This document shows positions 57,579-64,000 of a stretch of DNA of 64,000 bases, in pieces (within the stretch, counting starts at the first letter, position 1; every line of letters starts with the position of its first letter). A program made the position numbers and the translations under genes. The notes under the pieces are model-generated. The model had not been told where the DNA came from and did not search any database. It saw only the letters and a list, made by a program, of their open reading frames with translations. The stretch comes from Steroidobacteraceae bacterium (GTDB lineage: Bacteria; Pseudomonadota; Gammaproteobacteria; Steroidobacterales; Steroidobacteraceae). The stretch covers positions 1-64,000 of the forward strand of contig JALORN010000012.1 in the NCBI GenBank assembly GCA_025458905.1, in the 5' to 3' direction.

Positions 57579-58107
57579 GCTGATCGCCAAGCGGGAGATC
57601 TACGCCGGCCGCGTCGTGCGGCTCGACGTCGAGACGGTCGAGCTGCCGAACGGCCATCGGATCGATCTCGAGATCATGCACCACCCGGGCGGCGCCGCGG
57701 TGGTCGCGGTCGACGACGCCGGGCGCGTCTGCCTGCTGCGCCAGTTCCGCCACGCCGCCGGCGGCTGGGTCTGGGAACTGCCGGCCGGCAAGCTCGAGCC
57801 CGGCGAACCCCCCGGCGAGACGGTGCGCCGCGAGCTCGTCGAGGAAGGCGGGGTGCGGGCGAGGCACTGGGAGGAACTCGGCACTTATCTCAGCTCGCCC
57901 GGTGTGTTCACCGAACGCATTCATCTCTACCTCGCCACCGGCCTGGAGCCCGCAGCCCATGCACCGGAGGCGGGCGAGGTGTTCGAGGTCCACTGGATAC
58001 CGTTCGAGGTTGCGGTCGGGCGTGTCCATTCCGGGGAGTACACCGACGGCAAGACCTGCCTCGGGCTGCTGAAGGCGCAACACCGTCTGGCCGCACCGAA
58101 AACGTGA
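57577..58107 (+). CDS. Nudix hydrolase (ADP-ribose pyrophosphatase-like)
   Basis: 176 residues with GAGAGGA six bases before the ATG. The Nudix box GX5EX7REUXEEXGU is exactly met, from the Gly of LPAGKLEPGE through RRELVEEGGV (about 63-85). The fold begins with REIYAGRVVRLDVETVELPN, typical of the ADP-ribose/NudF group. It hydrolyses nucleoside diphosphate linked to another moiety, probably ADP-ribose. It is divergent from the P-loop kinase gene with overlapping start codons. Confidence 0.92.
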   Translation: MLIAKREIYAGRVVRLDVETVELPNGHRIDLEIMHHPGGAAVVAVDDAGRVCLLRQFRHAAGGWVWELPAGKLEPGEPPGETVRRELVEEGGVRARHWEELGTYLSSPGVFTERIHLYLATGLEPAAHAPEAGEVFEVHWIPFEVAVGRVHSGEYTDGKTCLGLLKAQHRLAAPKT

Positions 58108-58154
58108 GCCGCGTCACGCCTGGCCTGCGGCAGGGCTGACTACCCTGCGTTCCC

Positions 58155-58538
58155 ATGGGGAGGAACTACTACACGCACGCTCCGGATGCGGTGGAGCCCA
58201 CCGAGGTGGCGATCCCGCGGCGGCGCCTGGGCCGCGTCGAGCACGACGAGCGCGGCAATGCGCGGATGGAGTGGGCGCTGCTGCCCGAGGGCCATGCCTC
58301 GGAGCGCCAGGTGCTGACCATCCTCGACGAGCCGGGTGCGGGCGAGTCGACGACACCCTTGAGCCTGGCACGCGACCCGAAGCGCGGTTTCAGCCCCTAT
58401 GGCGACGCCCGCGGGGGCGCATTCGGGCCGCCCGCCGAGACGCCGTCGCGTCGCAAGCCGAAGGACCTGCGCAAGCTCGGGGAGTGGCTCAAGCTCACCC
58501 GCGAGCTCGAGGAGCGCCGCAAGCGCGGCGAGGACTGA
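58155..58538 (+). CDS. Hypothetical hydrophilic protein
   Basis: 127 residues beginning MGRNYYTHAPDAVEPTEVAI. Rich in Arg, Glu and Pro; the middle has LPEGHASERQVLTILDEPGA and the C-terminus RRKPKDLRKLGEWLKLTREL, a basic helix. Features consistent with a small regulatory or scaffolding protein; no known domain. It is 47 bases after the Nudix gene and convergent with the next minus-strand gene, whose stop shares a palindrome with its own. Confidence 0.65.
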   Translation: MGRNYYTHAPDAVEPTEVAIPRRRLGRVEHDERGNARMEWALLPEGHASERQVLTILDEPGAGESTTPLSLARDPKRGFSPYGDARGGAFGPPAETPSRRKPKDLRKLGEWLKLTRELEERRKRGED

Positions 58539-58560
58539 GCCTCGGGGCGGCCCGGCTCAG
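58535..58560. terminator. Stem-loop enclosing both stop codons of a convergent pair
   Basis: CTGAGCC / GGCTCAG (58535-58541, 58554-58560), 12-base GC-rich loop. The TGA of the plus-strand gene (58536-58538) lies in one arm and the TGA of the minus-strand gene (58557-58559) in the other. Confidence 0.45.
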
Positions 58561-59213
58561 CCGAGCTGGCCGATGAACGCGCACTTCTGGCCCTGGGGCA
58601 TCCGGTAGAAGCGCCGCAGCACCGACTCCACCACCGGCCGGGCGGCCTCGCGACGCTGCGCGTCGCGCAGCCGGCCCTCGACCCCACGGCAGAACCGCGC
58701 CGCGTACTGCGTCGCCTCCCGGTACAGGCCCGCGCGCTCCCCCGCGAGGACCGGGTCGATGCGCGTGCGCTCGAACAGCAGGCCGTGCAGCTCGCTCGGG
58801 AAGCGGCCCGGGGACTGGCGATGCAGCAGCCAGCAGCTGGTCACGTACTTGTCGATCTCCGCCTGCATCTCGAGCTCGAGCACCGAGACGTCGCGGTCGT
58901 GCCGCGCATTCCAGGCGACGCACAGGAAGTGGCTGACGCCCTCGAGCGCGGTCCAGAAGTCGCCGAGGTTCCGGCCATGGAGCGCCTCGAGCGGGTCGGC
59001 GGCCTCGAGCCGCTCGAGCACGGCGCGATCGAGGTACAGGGACATCGCCACCTCGCTCGGCCCGGGCTGCACCAGCAGCTGCTCGTCGGTGCCCGCGGCG
59101 CGCAGCGCCTCGGGCAGCACGCCGCGATCGCTGGTGACGAAGTCGCGCACGTCGCACCCGGCATCGACGTCGTAGATGCCTCCGAGCAGGTCCTGCAGCC
59201 GGCGCAGCAGCAT
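58557..59213 (-). CDS. Conserved hypothetical protein (paired with 59245-59874)
   Basis: 218 residues, acidic, mostly helical, no signal and no membrane helix. Features: RRLQDLLGGIYDVDAGCDVR, SLYLDRAVLERLEAADPLEA, a Trp/His-containing core FWTALEGVSHFLCVAWNARH, and LHGLLFERTRIDPVLAGERA. I recognise no named domain. It lies 31 bases downstream of the other unknown gene on the same strand, suggesting a two-gene operon with a joint function. Confidence 0.72.
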   Translation of the reverse strand: MLLRRLQDLLGGIYDVDAGCDVRDFVTSDRGVLPEALRAAGTDEQLLVQPGPSEVAMSLYLDRAVLERLEAADPLEALHGRNLGDFWTALEGVSHFLCVAWNARHDRDVSVLELEMQAEIDKYVTSCWLLHRQSPGRFPSELHGLLFERTRIDPVLAGERAGLYREATQYAARFCRGVEGRLRDAQRREAARPVVESVLRRFYRMPQGQKCAFIGQLG

Positions 59214-59244
59214 GGTGCAGGCGTGGCCGGCCGGGCGCCCGCTC

Positions 59245-59874
59245 TCAGTGGGCCCGCAGCAGCCCGCCGGAGCGCGTCGGCGTCACGCCGAGCCCCTCGA
59301 GCAGGCCGCGCGCGCGGCGGCTGTCGGTCTTCAGCCAGATCTCGTACAGCCGCAGGATGTCGCGGTCGCTGTGCTTGTAGGAGGTCTCGGCGATCTCGTT
59401 GAGCGCGTCCACGAGCGGCTGGAACTTCGCGGCGAGCTCGCCGAACACCTGGCCGAGCGCGCGGCGCGGCCCGCGGGTCATCGCGTCGGCCAGCGTGCCG
59501 TAGGCGCGCCCGCCCATCGCGATGTGGTAGTCGACGTCGACCAGCTTGCGCGCGAAGCTGCCCGCGAAGAATCCCGCGAAGAACAGCGAGACGTCGCCGA
59601 GCCGCTGCAGCGCCCGGCAGCGCGCCTCGGCGGTCGGCGCCTCGTTGGCGTCGGCGAGCAGCACGGCGAGCGGGCGGTGCGGCAGGCGCGAGCGCGCATC
59701 CTCGTGCAACGCCTCGGCGCGCGAGAACAGGGTGAGCAAGTTGACCACGTAATGCTCGGTGTGGTCGTCGACCTTCAGGTGCTGGTGGCCCATCGCGCCC
59801 TGCAGCGCGTCGCGGAAGAACTCCCTGAGGTCCGTCACCGGGACGACCTGCACGCCTGCTTCGTGGTCCGTCAT
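59245..59874 (-). CDS. Conserved hypothetical protein (paired with 58557-59213)
   Basis: 209 residues with GGAGGTGA at a good distance from the ATG. Helical: DLREFFRDALQGAMGHQHLK, HYVVNLLTLFSRAEALHEDA, SLFFAGFFAGSFARKLVDVD and YHIAMGGRAYGTLADAM. The central FFAGFFAGSF segment is hydrophobic but too short or polar-flanked for a firm membrane call. The end RRARGLLEGLGVTPTRSGG is basic. No domain recognised. First gene of the two-gene set; upstream is the SDR gene on the other strand. Confidence 0.72.
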   Translation of the reverse strand: MTDHEAGVQVVPVTDLREFFRDALQGAMGHQHLKVDDHTEHYVVNLLTLFSRAEALHEDARSRLPHRPLAVLLADANEAPTAEARCRALQRLGDVSLFFAGFFAGSFARKLVDVDYHIAMGGRAYGTLADAMTRGPRRALGQVFGELAAKFQPLVDALNEIAETSYKHSDRDILRLYEIWLKTDSRRARGLLEGLGVTPTRSGGLLRAH

Positions 59875-60035
59875 CGCGCATCACCTCCGTCGCACGGGCA
59901 CAACGAGTGGAGCGCGACGGCGGCCCGGGGTCCGTGACGCGCTCGTGACTTTTTCTACCGTGCCCTCGCGTGCGCGTCGCGGCAGCGTTCCGGCGCGTCC
60001 ATTCCGTCTGGCAGCGGACCGGCTACACTGCTGAC

Positions 60036-60779
60036 ATGGGTGAGTTCGACGGCAAGGTGGTGGTCGTGACGGGCGCGAGCCGCGGGCTCGGGCTCGGTTG
60101 CGCGGAAGCGTTCGCGGCGCGCGGCGCCGAGGTGGTGATGGTGAGCCGCGGCGAAGGGGAGCTCGAGGCCGCGGCGGCGCGGATCCGTGGGTCGGGCGGC
60201 AAGGCCCTCGCCCGGCCCTGCGACGTCACCGATCCCGCCGCGGTCGCCGCGCTGTTCGACGCCCTGCCGCGCTGCGACGTGCTGGTGAACAATGCCGGCG
60301 GCAACCGCCCGATGCCCTTCCTCGACGTGCCGCTCGAGACGCTCGACCACCTGCTCGACCTGAACGTGCGCTCGATGTTCGTCACCGCGCAGGCGGCGGC
60401 GCGCGCCATGGTGCGCGGCGATGACGGTGGTGCGATCGTGCACATGTCCTCGCAGATGGGCCACGTCGGTGCGCCGAACCGCACGGTGTACTGCATGACC
60501 AAGTGGGCGATCGAAGGCCTCACCAAGGCCATGGCGGTCGAGCTCGCGCCCCGGCGCATCCGCGTCAACGCCGTCGCCCCGACCTACATCGAGACGCCGA
60601 TGACCAAGCCGTTCTTCGAGAACGCGGCGTTCCGCGAGGACACCCTGCGCCGCATCCCGCTCGGCCGCATCGGCTCGATCGACGAGGTGGCCGCGGCCGT
60701 GGTGTTCCTCGCCTCGCCCGCCGCCGGCCTGATCACCGGCTCGAGCCTGCTGATCGACGGCGGCTACACCGCCCAGTGA
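60036..60779 (+). CDS. Short-chain dehydrogenase/reductase (SDR)
   Basis: 247 residues from the ATG at 60036; an earlier in-frame GTG at 59970 adds unrelated sequence. Classical SDR motifs: cofactor loop VVTGASRGLGLG (about 9-20), DVTD, LVNNAGGNRP (about 85), catalytic Ser in VHMSSQMG (about 137), YCMTK (Tyr about 150, Lys about 154), and PTYIETPM. The C-terminal GSSLLIDGGYTAQ is usual. NAD(P)H-dependent oxidoreductase of unknown alcohol/ketone substrate. The stop TGA overlaps the first bases of a 135-bp palindromic repeat. Confidence 0.93.
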   Translation: MGEFDGKVVVVTGASRGLGLGCAEAFAARGAEVVMVSRGEGELEAAAARIRGSGGKALARPCDVTDPAAVAALFDALPRCDVLVNNAGGNRPMPFLDVPLETLDHLLDLNVRSMFVTAQAAARAMVRGDDGGAIVHMSSQMGHVGAPNRTVYCMTKWAIEGLTKAMAVELAPRRIRVNAVAPTYIETPMTKPFFENAAFREDTLRRIPLGRIGSIDEVAAAVVFLASPAAGLITGSSLLIDGGYTAQ

Positions 60780-60912
60780 GAAAAAGGGGACAGATTTATT
60801 TTCGGAAAAAAGGGACAGATTTATTTTTTCCTGTGCTTTCGCCCAGAGCGAAAGCACAGGAAAAAATAAATCTGTCCCTTTTTTCCGAAAATAAATCTGT
60901 CCCCTTTTTCTC
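60778..60912. repeat. 135-bp near-perfect palindromic repeat (four copies of a GGGACAGATTTATTTT motif)
   Basis: The dyad is centred on 60845. The two 67-base arms are complementary apart from one mismatch near the loop (60843/60847). Each arm contains two copies of A5-6 G3-4 ACAGATTTATTTT: 60781-60802 and 60806-60829 in the left arm, and their complements in the right arm. The element is strikingly AT-rich for this genome. It begins inside the SDR stop codon and ends one base before the stop codon of the convergent Nudix gene. The unit resembles REP-like sequences I associate with RAYT transposases in Proteobacteria; no transposase is present. It could also act as a bidirectional terminator. 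Confidence 0.85.
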
Positions 60913-60913
60913 G

Positions 60914-61552
60914 TCAGTCGTAGTCGGTGGGGAGGGAGGGGTCGGAGAGATGCTCGAACATGCGCTCGATCTGGCTCGGTAGCACCCGGCCGAGCGACAG
61001 GTCCGGCGGCAGGGCACCGCGACCGAACCACGCGACCTCGGTGGTCTCGAGGCTGGTGCGAGCCTCGCCGCCGAGCAGGTCGCAGATGAAGAAGAGCTTG
61101 GTGCACGCGAACACGCTCGGCGGGTGACCCTGGCGCGTACGGTCCCAGGCTGCGGCGAGCTTGCGGGCCCGGACCCGGTAGCCGCTTTCCTCGAGCGTCT
61201 CCTTCTCGGCATTCTGTGCCGGCGTGTGGTTGACGTCGGCCCAGCCGCCCGGCAGTGTCCAGCGGCCCGCATCGACCGCCTCGCGGACCATCAGGATGCG
61301 GCCGCGCGCGTCGAACACCGCCGCGCGCACGTCGAGCTTCGGCGTCGCATAGCCCTGCTCGTCGCGGAACAGTCCGGCGATGCGCTGCGGATCCGCGCCG
61401 GACTGCGCGCCGAGGATGCGCGCAGCGACGTCCCGCACGGCCTCGTAGCGCTCGCGATCATAGGCGTCGCCCGTGAACGCGAGGCCGGTCTGGGCGATCG
61501 CGAGCAGTTCGCGGGACCACGCCAGCCACTGCGGCTCAGGTGCCTCGCTCAT
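60914..61552 (-). CDS. Nudix hydrolase with N-terminal helical domain and degenerate Nudix box
   Basis: 212 residues. The N-terminal 60 residues (WLAWSRELLAIAQTGLAFTG, YEAVRDVAARILGAQ) are the Nudix_N type seen in MutT/NUDIX family proteins. The Nudix domain starts VRAAVFDARGRILMVREAVD and GRWTLPGGWADVNHT. In the box GWADVNHTPAQNAEKETLEESGY the first Glu is His and the Arg is Lys, while the EExG core (EESGY) is kept. Metal binding should still be possible through the core Glu residues; activity on the usual substrates is uncertain. Its stop is one base from the palindromic repeat. Confidence 0.85.
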   Translation of the reverse strand: MSEAPEPQWLAWSRELLAIAQTGLAFTGDAYDRERYEAVRDVAARILGAQSGADPQRIAGLFRDEQGYATPKLDVRAAVFDARGRILMVREAVDAGRWTLPGGWADVNHTPAQNAEKETLEESGYRVRARKLAAAWDRTRQGHPPSVFACTKLFFICDLLGGEARTSLETTEVAWFGRGALPPDLSLGRVLPSQIERMFEHLSDPSLPTDYD

Positions 61553-61562
61553 CGGCCCCGGT

Positions 61563-62198
61563 TCAGTCGCGCTTCGGCTGCGCCAGCCCGCGTCGTACCG
61601 CAGGCCGCGCGTTCAGGTCGGCACGCCAGCGCACCACGTTCGGCCAGGGATCGAGGCTGCCGAGAGTCGGGATGCGCAGCGCCGAGTTGGTCCACGGGAA
61701 GGTGGCGATGTCGGCGATGCTGTAGTGCTCGCCGGCGAGGTGGCGGTGGCGGCCGAGCTGGCCGTCCATCACGCCGAGGAGGCGCTTCGCCTCGCTGGTG
61801 TAGCGGTCGATGCCGTACGGCACCCTGTCCTTCGCATACAGCGTGAAGTGCCCCGCCTGCCCGAACATCGGGCCGACGCCCGCCACCTGGAACATCAGCC
61901 ACTGCAGCGTCGCGTAGCGCTCGCGCGGCGTCGTCGGCAGCAGCTCGCTGCGCGCCTTCTCCGCGAGGTAGACCAGGATCGCGCCCGACTCCCACACCGT
62001 GATCGGCTGGCCATCGGGCCCGTCGGCGTCGACGATCGCCGGGATCTTGTTGTTCGGGTTGATCGCGAGGAAGGCCGGCGAGAACTGCTCTTCCTTCGCG
62101 AGGTCGACGAGGTGCAGCCGGTACGGCAGCGCGAGCTCCTCGAGCAGGATCGAGACCTTGTGTCCGTTCGGCGTGGCGTGAGTGTAGAGTTCGATCAT
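61563..62198 (-). CDS. Glutathione S-transferase (YghU/YfcG, nu-class-like)
   Basis: 211 residues from the ATG at 62198 (MIELYTHATPNGHKVSILLE). The N-terminal TPNGHKVSILLEEL, the sequence NPNNKIPAIVD and VWESGAILVYLAEKA are the hallmarks of the YghU/YfcG disulfide-bond-reductase-type GSTs. The C-terminal helices have QWLMFQVAGVGPMFGQAGHF and YSIADIATFPWTNSA. It binds glutathione and reduces mixed or organic disulfides. It lies 11 bases before the Nudix gene on the same strand and is divergent from a VOC gene with starts almost touching. Confidence 0.92.
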   Translation of the reverse strand: MIELYTHATPNGHKVSILLEELALPYRLHLVDLAKEEQFSPAFLAINPNNKIPAIVDADGPDGQPITVWESGAILVYLAEKARSELLPTTPRERYATLQWLMFQVAGVGPMFGQAGHFTLYAKDRVPYGIDRYTSEAKRLLGVMDGQLGRHRHLAGEHYSIADIATFPWTNSALRIPTLGSLDPWPNVVRWRADLNARPAVRRGLAQPKRD

Positions 62199-62217
62199 GG
62201 GCGCGATGATAACGGCA

Positions 62218-63159
62218 ATGCAGTCGATCACGGTGGGCGTCTCCGACCTCGCGTCGGCGCTGCGCCTGTTCCACGAAGTGATGGGCCTGCGCATCGAGCA
62301 CCGTGGCCCGGTGTCCCCGGCGCGCGCCAGGCTCTGGCAGCTGCCCGCCGGCACGGTCGGCGAGATGGTGGAGCTCTCCTGCCAGGGCTACCCGATCGGC
62401 CGCATGCGCCTGGTCGCGCTGAGCCCCGTGCCGCGCGAGGCGGTCCGCCTGGACACCCAGATCGGCGGCCCCGACTCGCCGCTCGACATCGGCCCGAAGG
62501 CCATCGACTTCTACGTGCGCAGCCCCGCCGAGGATTCCTGGCGCGAGCTGGTCGCGGCCGGCTGCATCGCGCGCTCGAAGCCGGTGCGCCACGTGATCGG
62601 CGACGTCGAGAGCGAGGAATGCGTGCTGTTCGGCCCGGACGGCGTGCCGCTGCTGATCATGGTCGGCCACCGCCACCCGCCGACGCAGATGCGCCCGGGA
62701 TCGCCCCACGGCAACTACAGCGAGGTGCCGACGATCTCCATCGTCGCCGGCGACCTCGCGCACACGCGCGCGTTCTACGGCGAGGCGCTCGGGCTCTCCG
62801 CGGCGACCGATGCCGAGACCGCGCCGGAGTTCCGCGACCGCGTCAACGACCTCGTCGGCATCCCGCACGGCTCGCGCGTGCACTTCCTGACCTACCAGTC
62901 GGGCCTCGAACCGAGCGGCAAGCTGCTGCTCGTCTACTTCGGCGGCCAGTCGAGGCGGCGGCTCACCAGCCGGATGCATCCGTCGCGGCTCGGCGTCGGG
63001 CTGTACACCCACGCGACCCGCGACCTGCCGGCGCTGCGCCAGAGGCTGTCGGACCTCGGCGCGCCGGTCGAGGTCGCACCGATGGACGTCGACGGCACGC
63101 CGAGCATGCTGGTGCGCGGGCCCAACGAGGAACTGTTCGAGTTCGTCGAGCAGCGCTGA
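62218..63159 (+). CDS. Two-domain VOC-family protein
   Basis: 313 residues from the ATG at 62218 (MQSITVGVSDLASALRLFH); ATGs at 62206 and 62197 are in frame. First domain about 2-145 (ending PDGVPLLIMVG), second about 170-312 (ISIVAGDLAHTRAFYGEALG through NEELFEFVEQ). The C-terminal Glu of FEFVE and the first-strand pattern fit VOC proteins, but metal ligands are incomplete. Design similar to the VOC protein at 40487-41518, so a likely paralogue. Divergent from the GST gene. The substrate is unknown. Confidence 0.8.
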   Translation: MQSITVGVSDLASALRLFHEVMGLRIEHRGPVSPARARLWQLPAGTVGEMVELSCQGYPIGRMRLVALSPVPREAVRLDTQIGGPDSPLDIGPKAIDFYVRSPAEDSWRELVAAGCIARSKPVRHVIGDVESEECVLFGPDGVPLLIMVGHRHPPTQMRPGSPHGNYSEVPTISIVAGDLAHTRAFYGEALGLSAATDAETAPEFRDRVNDLVGIPHGSRVHFLTYQSGLEPSGKLLLVYFGGQSRRRLTSRMHPSRLGVGLYTHATRDLPALRQRLSDLGAPVEVAPMDVDGTPSMLVRGPNEELFEFVEQR

Positions 63160-63217
63160 CCGCCCCCGGCCGGCCGTCACGACGGCATGCCGAGGCCCGG
63201 CAGCGCGGCGCGACCGG

Positions 63218-63922
63218 TCACGCGCGCCGCGCCCGCGCGGCGCCGAGCTCGGCCTCGAGCTGGTGCAGGTCGACGATCTCGAGGTCGGCCGGAGCGTGCG
63301 CGTCGGGCCATGCGGCCCCGTGGCGGTTGATCCAGGCCGTGCGCAGTCCCGCGGCCCGCGCGCCGGCGACGTCGGCCTGCGGGTCGTCGCCGACGTAGAG
63401 CATGCGGCCGGGCTCGCAGCCGAGTTCGCGCGCCACGGCGGCGAAGGCCCCAGGATGCGGCTTGGCGACGCCCACCCGCTCGGCGTTGAGCGTCACTGCG
63501 AACAGCGGCGCGAGGCCGATGCGCCCGAGGTCGGCGTTCCCGTTCGAGAAGGTGGCCAGCGTGTAGTGGGCGGCGAGCCGGTCGAGCGCCGGCCGCACGT
63601 CGGGGAACAGATCGACCTCGTTGCGCGCCGCGATGAACACCTCGAACGCCTGTTCCCCGACGGCGCCCGGATAGCCCGCGTCGACCGCCAGTCGCCGCAA
63701 CGTCTCGGTGCGCAGCCAGGTGAGGTCGTGCGCGCGCACCGGCACCTCGCGGGCCAGCGCCATCCGCGCCGCCATCAGCTCTGCACGCGAGTGGCGCGCG
63801 AGCCGCGGATAGTGCGCCGCGAGGAACCCGGCGACGCGCTGCTCGGCGCGCTCGAGCACGCGCCGGACGTCCCAGAACGTGTCGTCGAGGTCGAAGCAGA
63901 GCGCCTGCAGTCCGTCGAGCAT
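63218..63922 (-). CDS. HAD-family hydrolase (subfamily IA, YigB-like)
   Basis: 234 residues. Motif I is LCFDLDDTFWDV (nucleophile Asp about 10), motif II is ATFSNGNADL (about 122), motif III Lys is in VGVAKPHPGAF (about 150) and motif IV is YVGDDPQADVAGARAAG (about 175). A helical cap between motif I and II (about 20-100) makes it subfamily IA. Cytoplasmic phosphatase; the YigB-type FMN phosphatase role is only a guess. Upstream of it (63923-64000) the window ends without a further gene I can support. Confidence 0.9.
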   Translation of the reverse strand: MLDGLQALCFDLDDTFWDVRRVLERAEQRVAGFLAAHYPRLARHSRAELMAARMALAREVPVRAHDLTWLRTETLRRLAVDAGYPGAVGEQAFEVFIAARNEVDLFPDVRPALDRLAAHYTLATFSNGNADLGRIGLAPLFAVTLNAERVGVAKPHPGAFAAVARELGCEPGRMLYVGDDPQADVAGARAAGLRTAWINRHGAAWPDAHAPADLEIVDLHQLEAELGAARARRA

Positions 63923-64000
63923 CGAGGATCACCGGCCGGTGCGGGACGCGCAGGCTAGCGGCAGCGCAGCCCGGCATCAACCCGACCGGCCGCGGCCCGG

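Noticed and set aside
60796-61272. Minus-strand ORF crossing the palindromic repeat
   Set aside because: Its product is Arg/Pro/Ser-rich, overlaps the Nudix gene out of frame, and includes the non-coding repeat.

Overview
The window is a contiguous, gene-dense, very GC-rich chromosomal segment with strongly biased third codon positions. That bias produces many long antisense shadow frames. The gene set includes PlsB-type glycerol-3-phosphate acyltransferase, GreB, biosynthetic arginine decarboxylase SpeA, a DUF1302/DUF1329 pair, LemA/TPM proteins and M1 and M13 peptidases. It points to a free-living Gammaproteobacterium of the Nevskiales/Steroidobacterales/Xanthomonadales kind; this is inferred from gene content, not from a marker gene. 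I see no rRNA, tRNA, CRISPR array, integrase or intact insertion sequence.

Layout. 1-4469: the end of a membrane protein gene with an in-frame amber, then three predicted lipoproteins (phospholipase D-like, LssY-domain, alpha/beta hydrolase). 4520-5385: wreckage of an MFS transporter/acyltransferase fusion gene. 5358-12569: a four-gene operon on the minus strand, DUF1302 beta-barrel, DUF1329, YCF48-like propeller and MMPL/RND transporter, which looks like a trans-envelope path for a hydrophobic cargo. 12767-17157: plsB, a small hydrolase, a frameshifted alkyltransferase-like gene and a cupin gene. 17203-21578: a fused 5-oxoprolinase/hydantoinase and a hotdog protein. 21587-24078: an orphan contractile-tail sheath-like protein beside a rhomboid protease. 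24140-31782: secreted or envelope proteins (M1 peptidase, L,D-transpeptidase, two TPM proteins, LemA, M13 peptidase). 31976-34589: a hybrid histidine kinase and a small convergent gene whose terminator lies inside the kinase 3' end. 34736-40423: greB, homospermidine synthase, a GST, a rhodanese and speA. 40487-44222: a VOC protein, a PhzF-like protein and an acyl-CoA dehydrogenase. 44518-50118: a methyltransferase, a small protein, an IclR regulator, a propeller-cytochrome c and DUF1838, probably a catabolic module. 50444-55785: an RRM protein, a UvrD-like helicase, small membrane and redox proteins, a permuted-papain amidase and a four-helix stress protein. 55867-63922: metabolic housekeeping enzymes (AKR, P-loop kinase, two Nudix, SDR, GST, VOC, HAD) and two unknown paired proteins. 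A 135-bp near-perfect palindrome sits exactly between the stop codons of two convergent genes (60778-60912).

The most noteworthy items are the DUF1302-DUF1329-YCF48-MMPL operon, the orphan sheath gene, the AT-rich palindromic repeat, the decayed MFS/acyltransferase, and the repeated placement of convergent stop codons inside one stem-loop. All product names come from motif and family recognition by eye; no database search was run.
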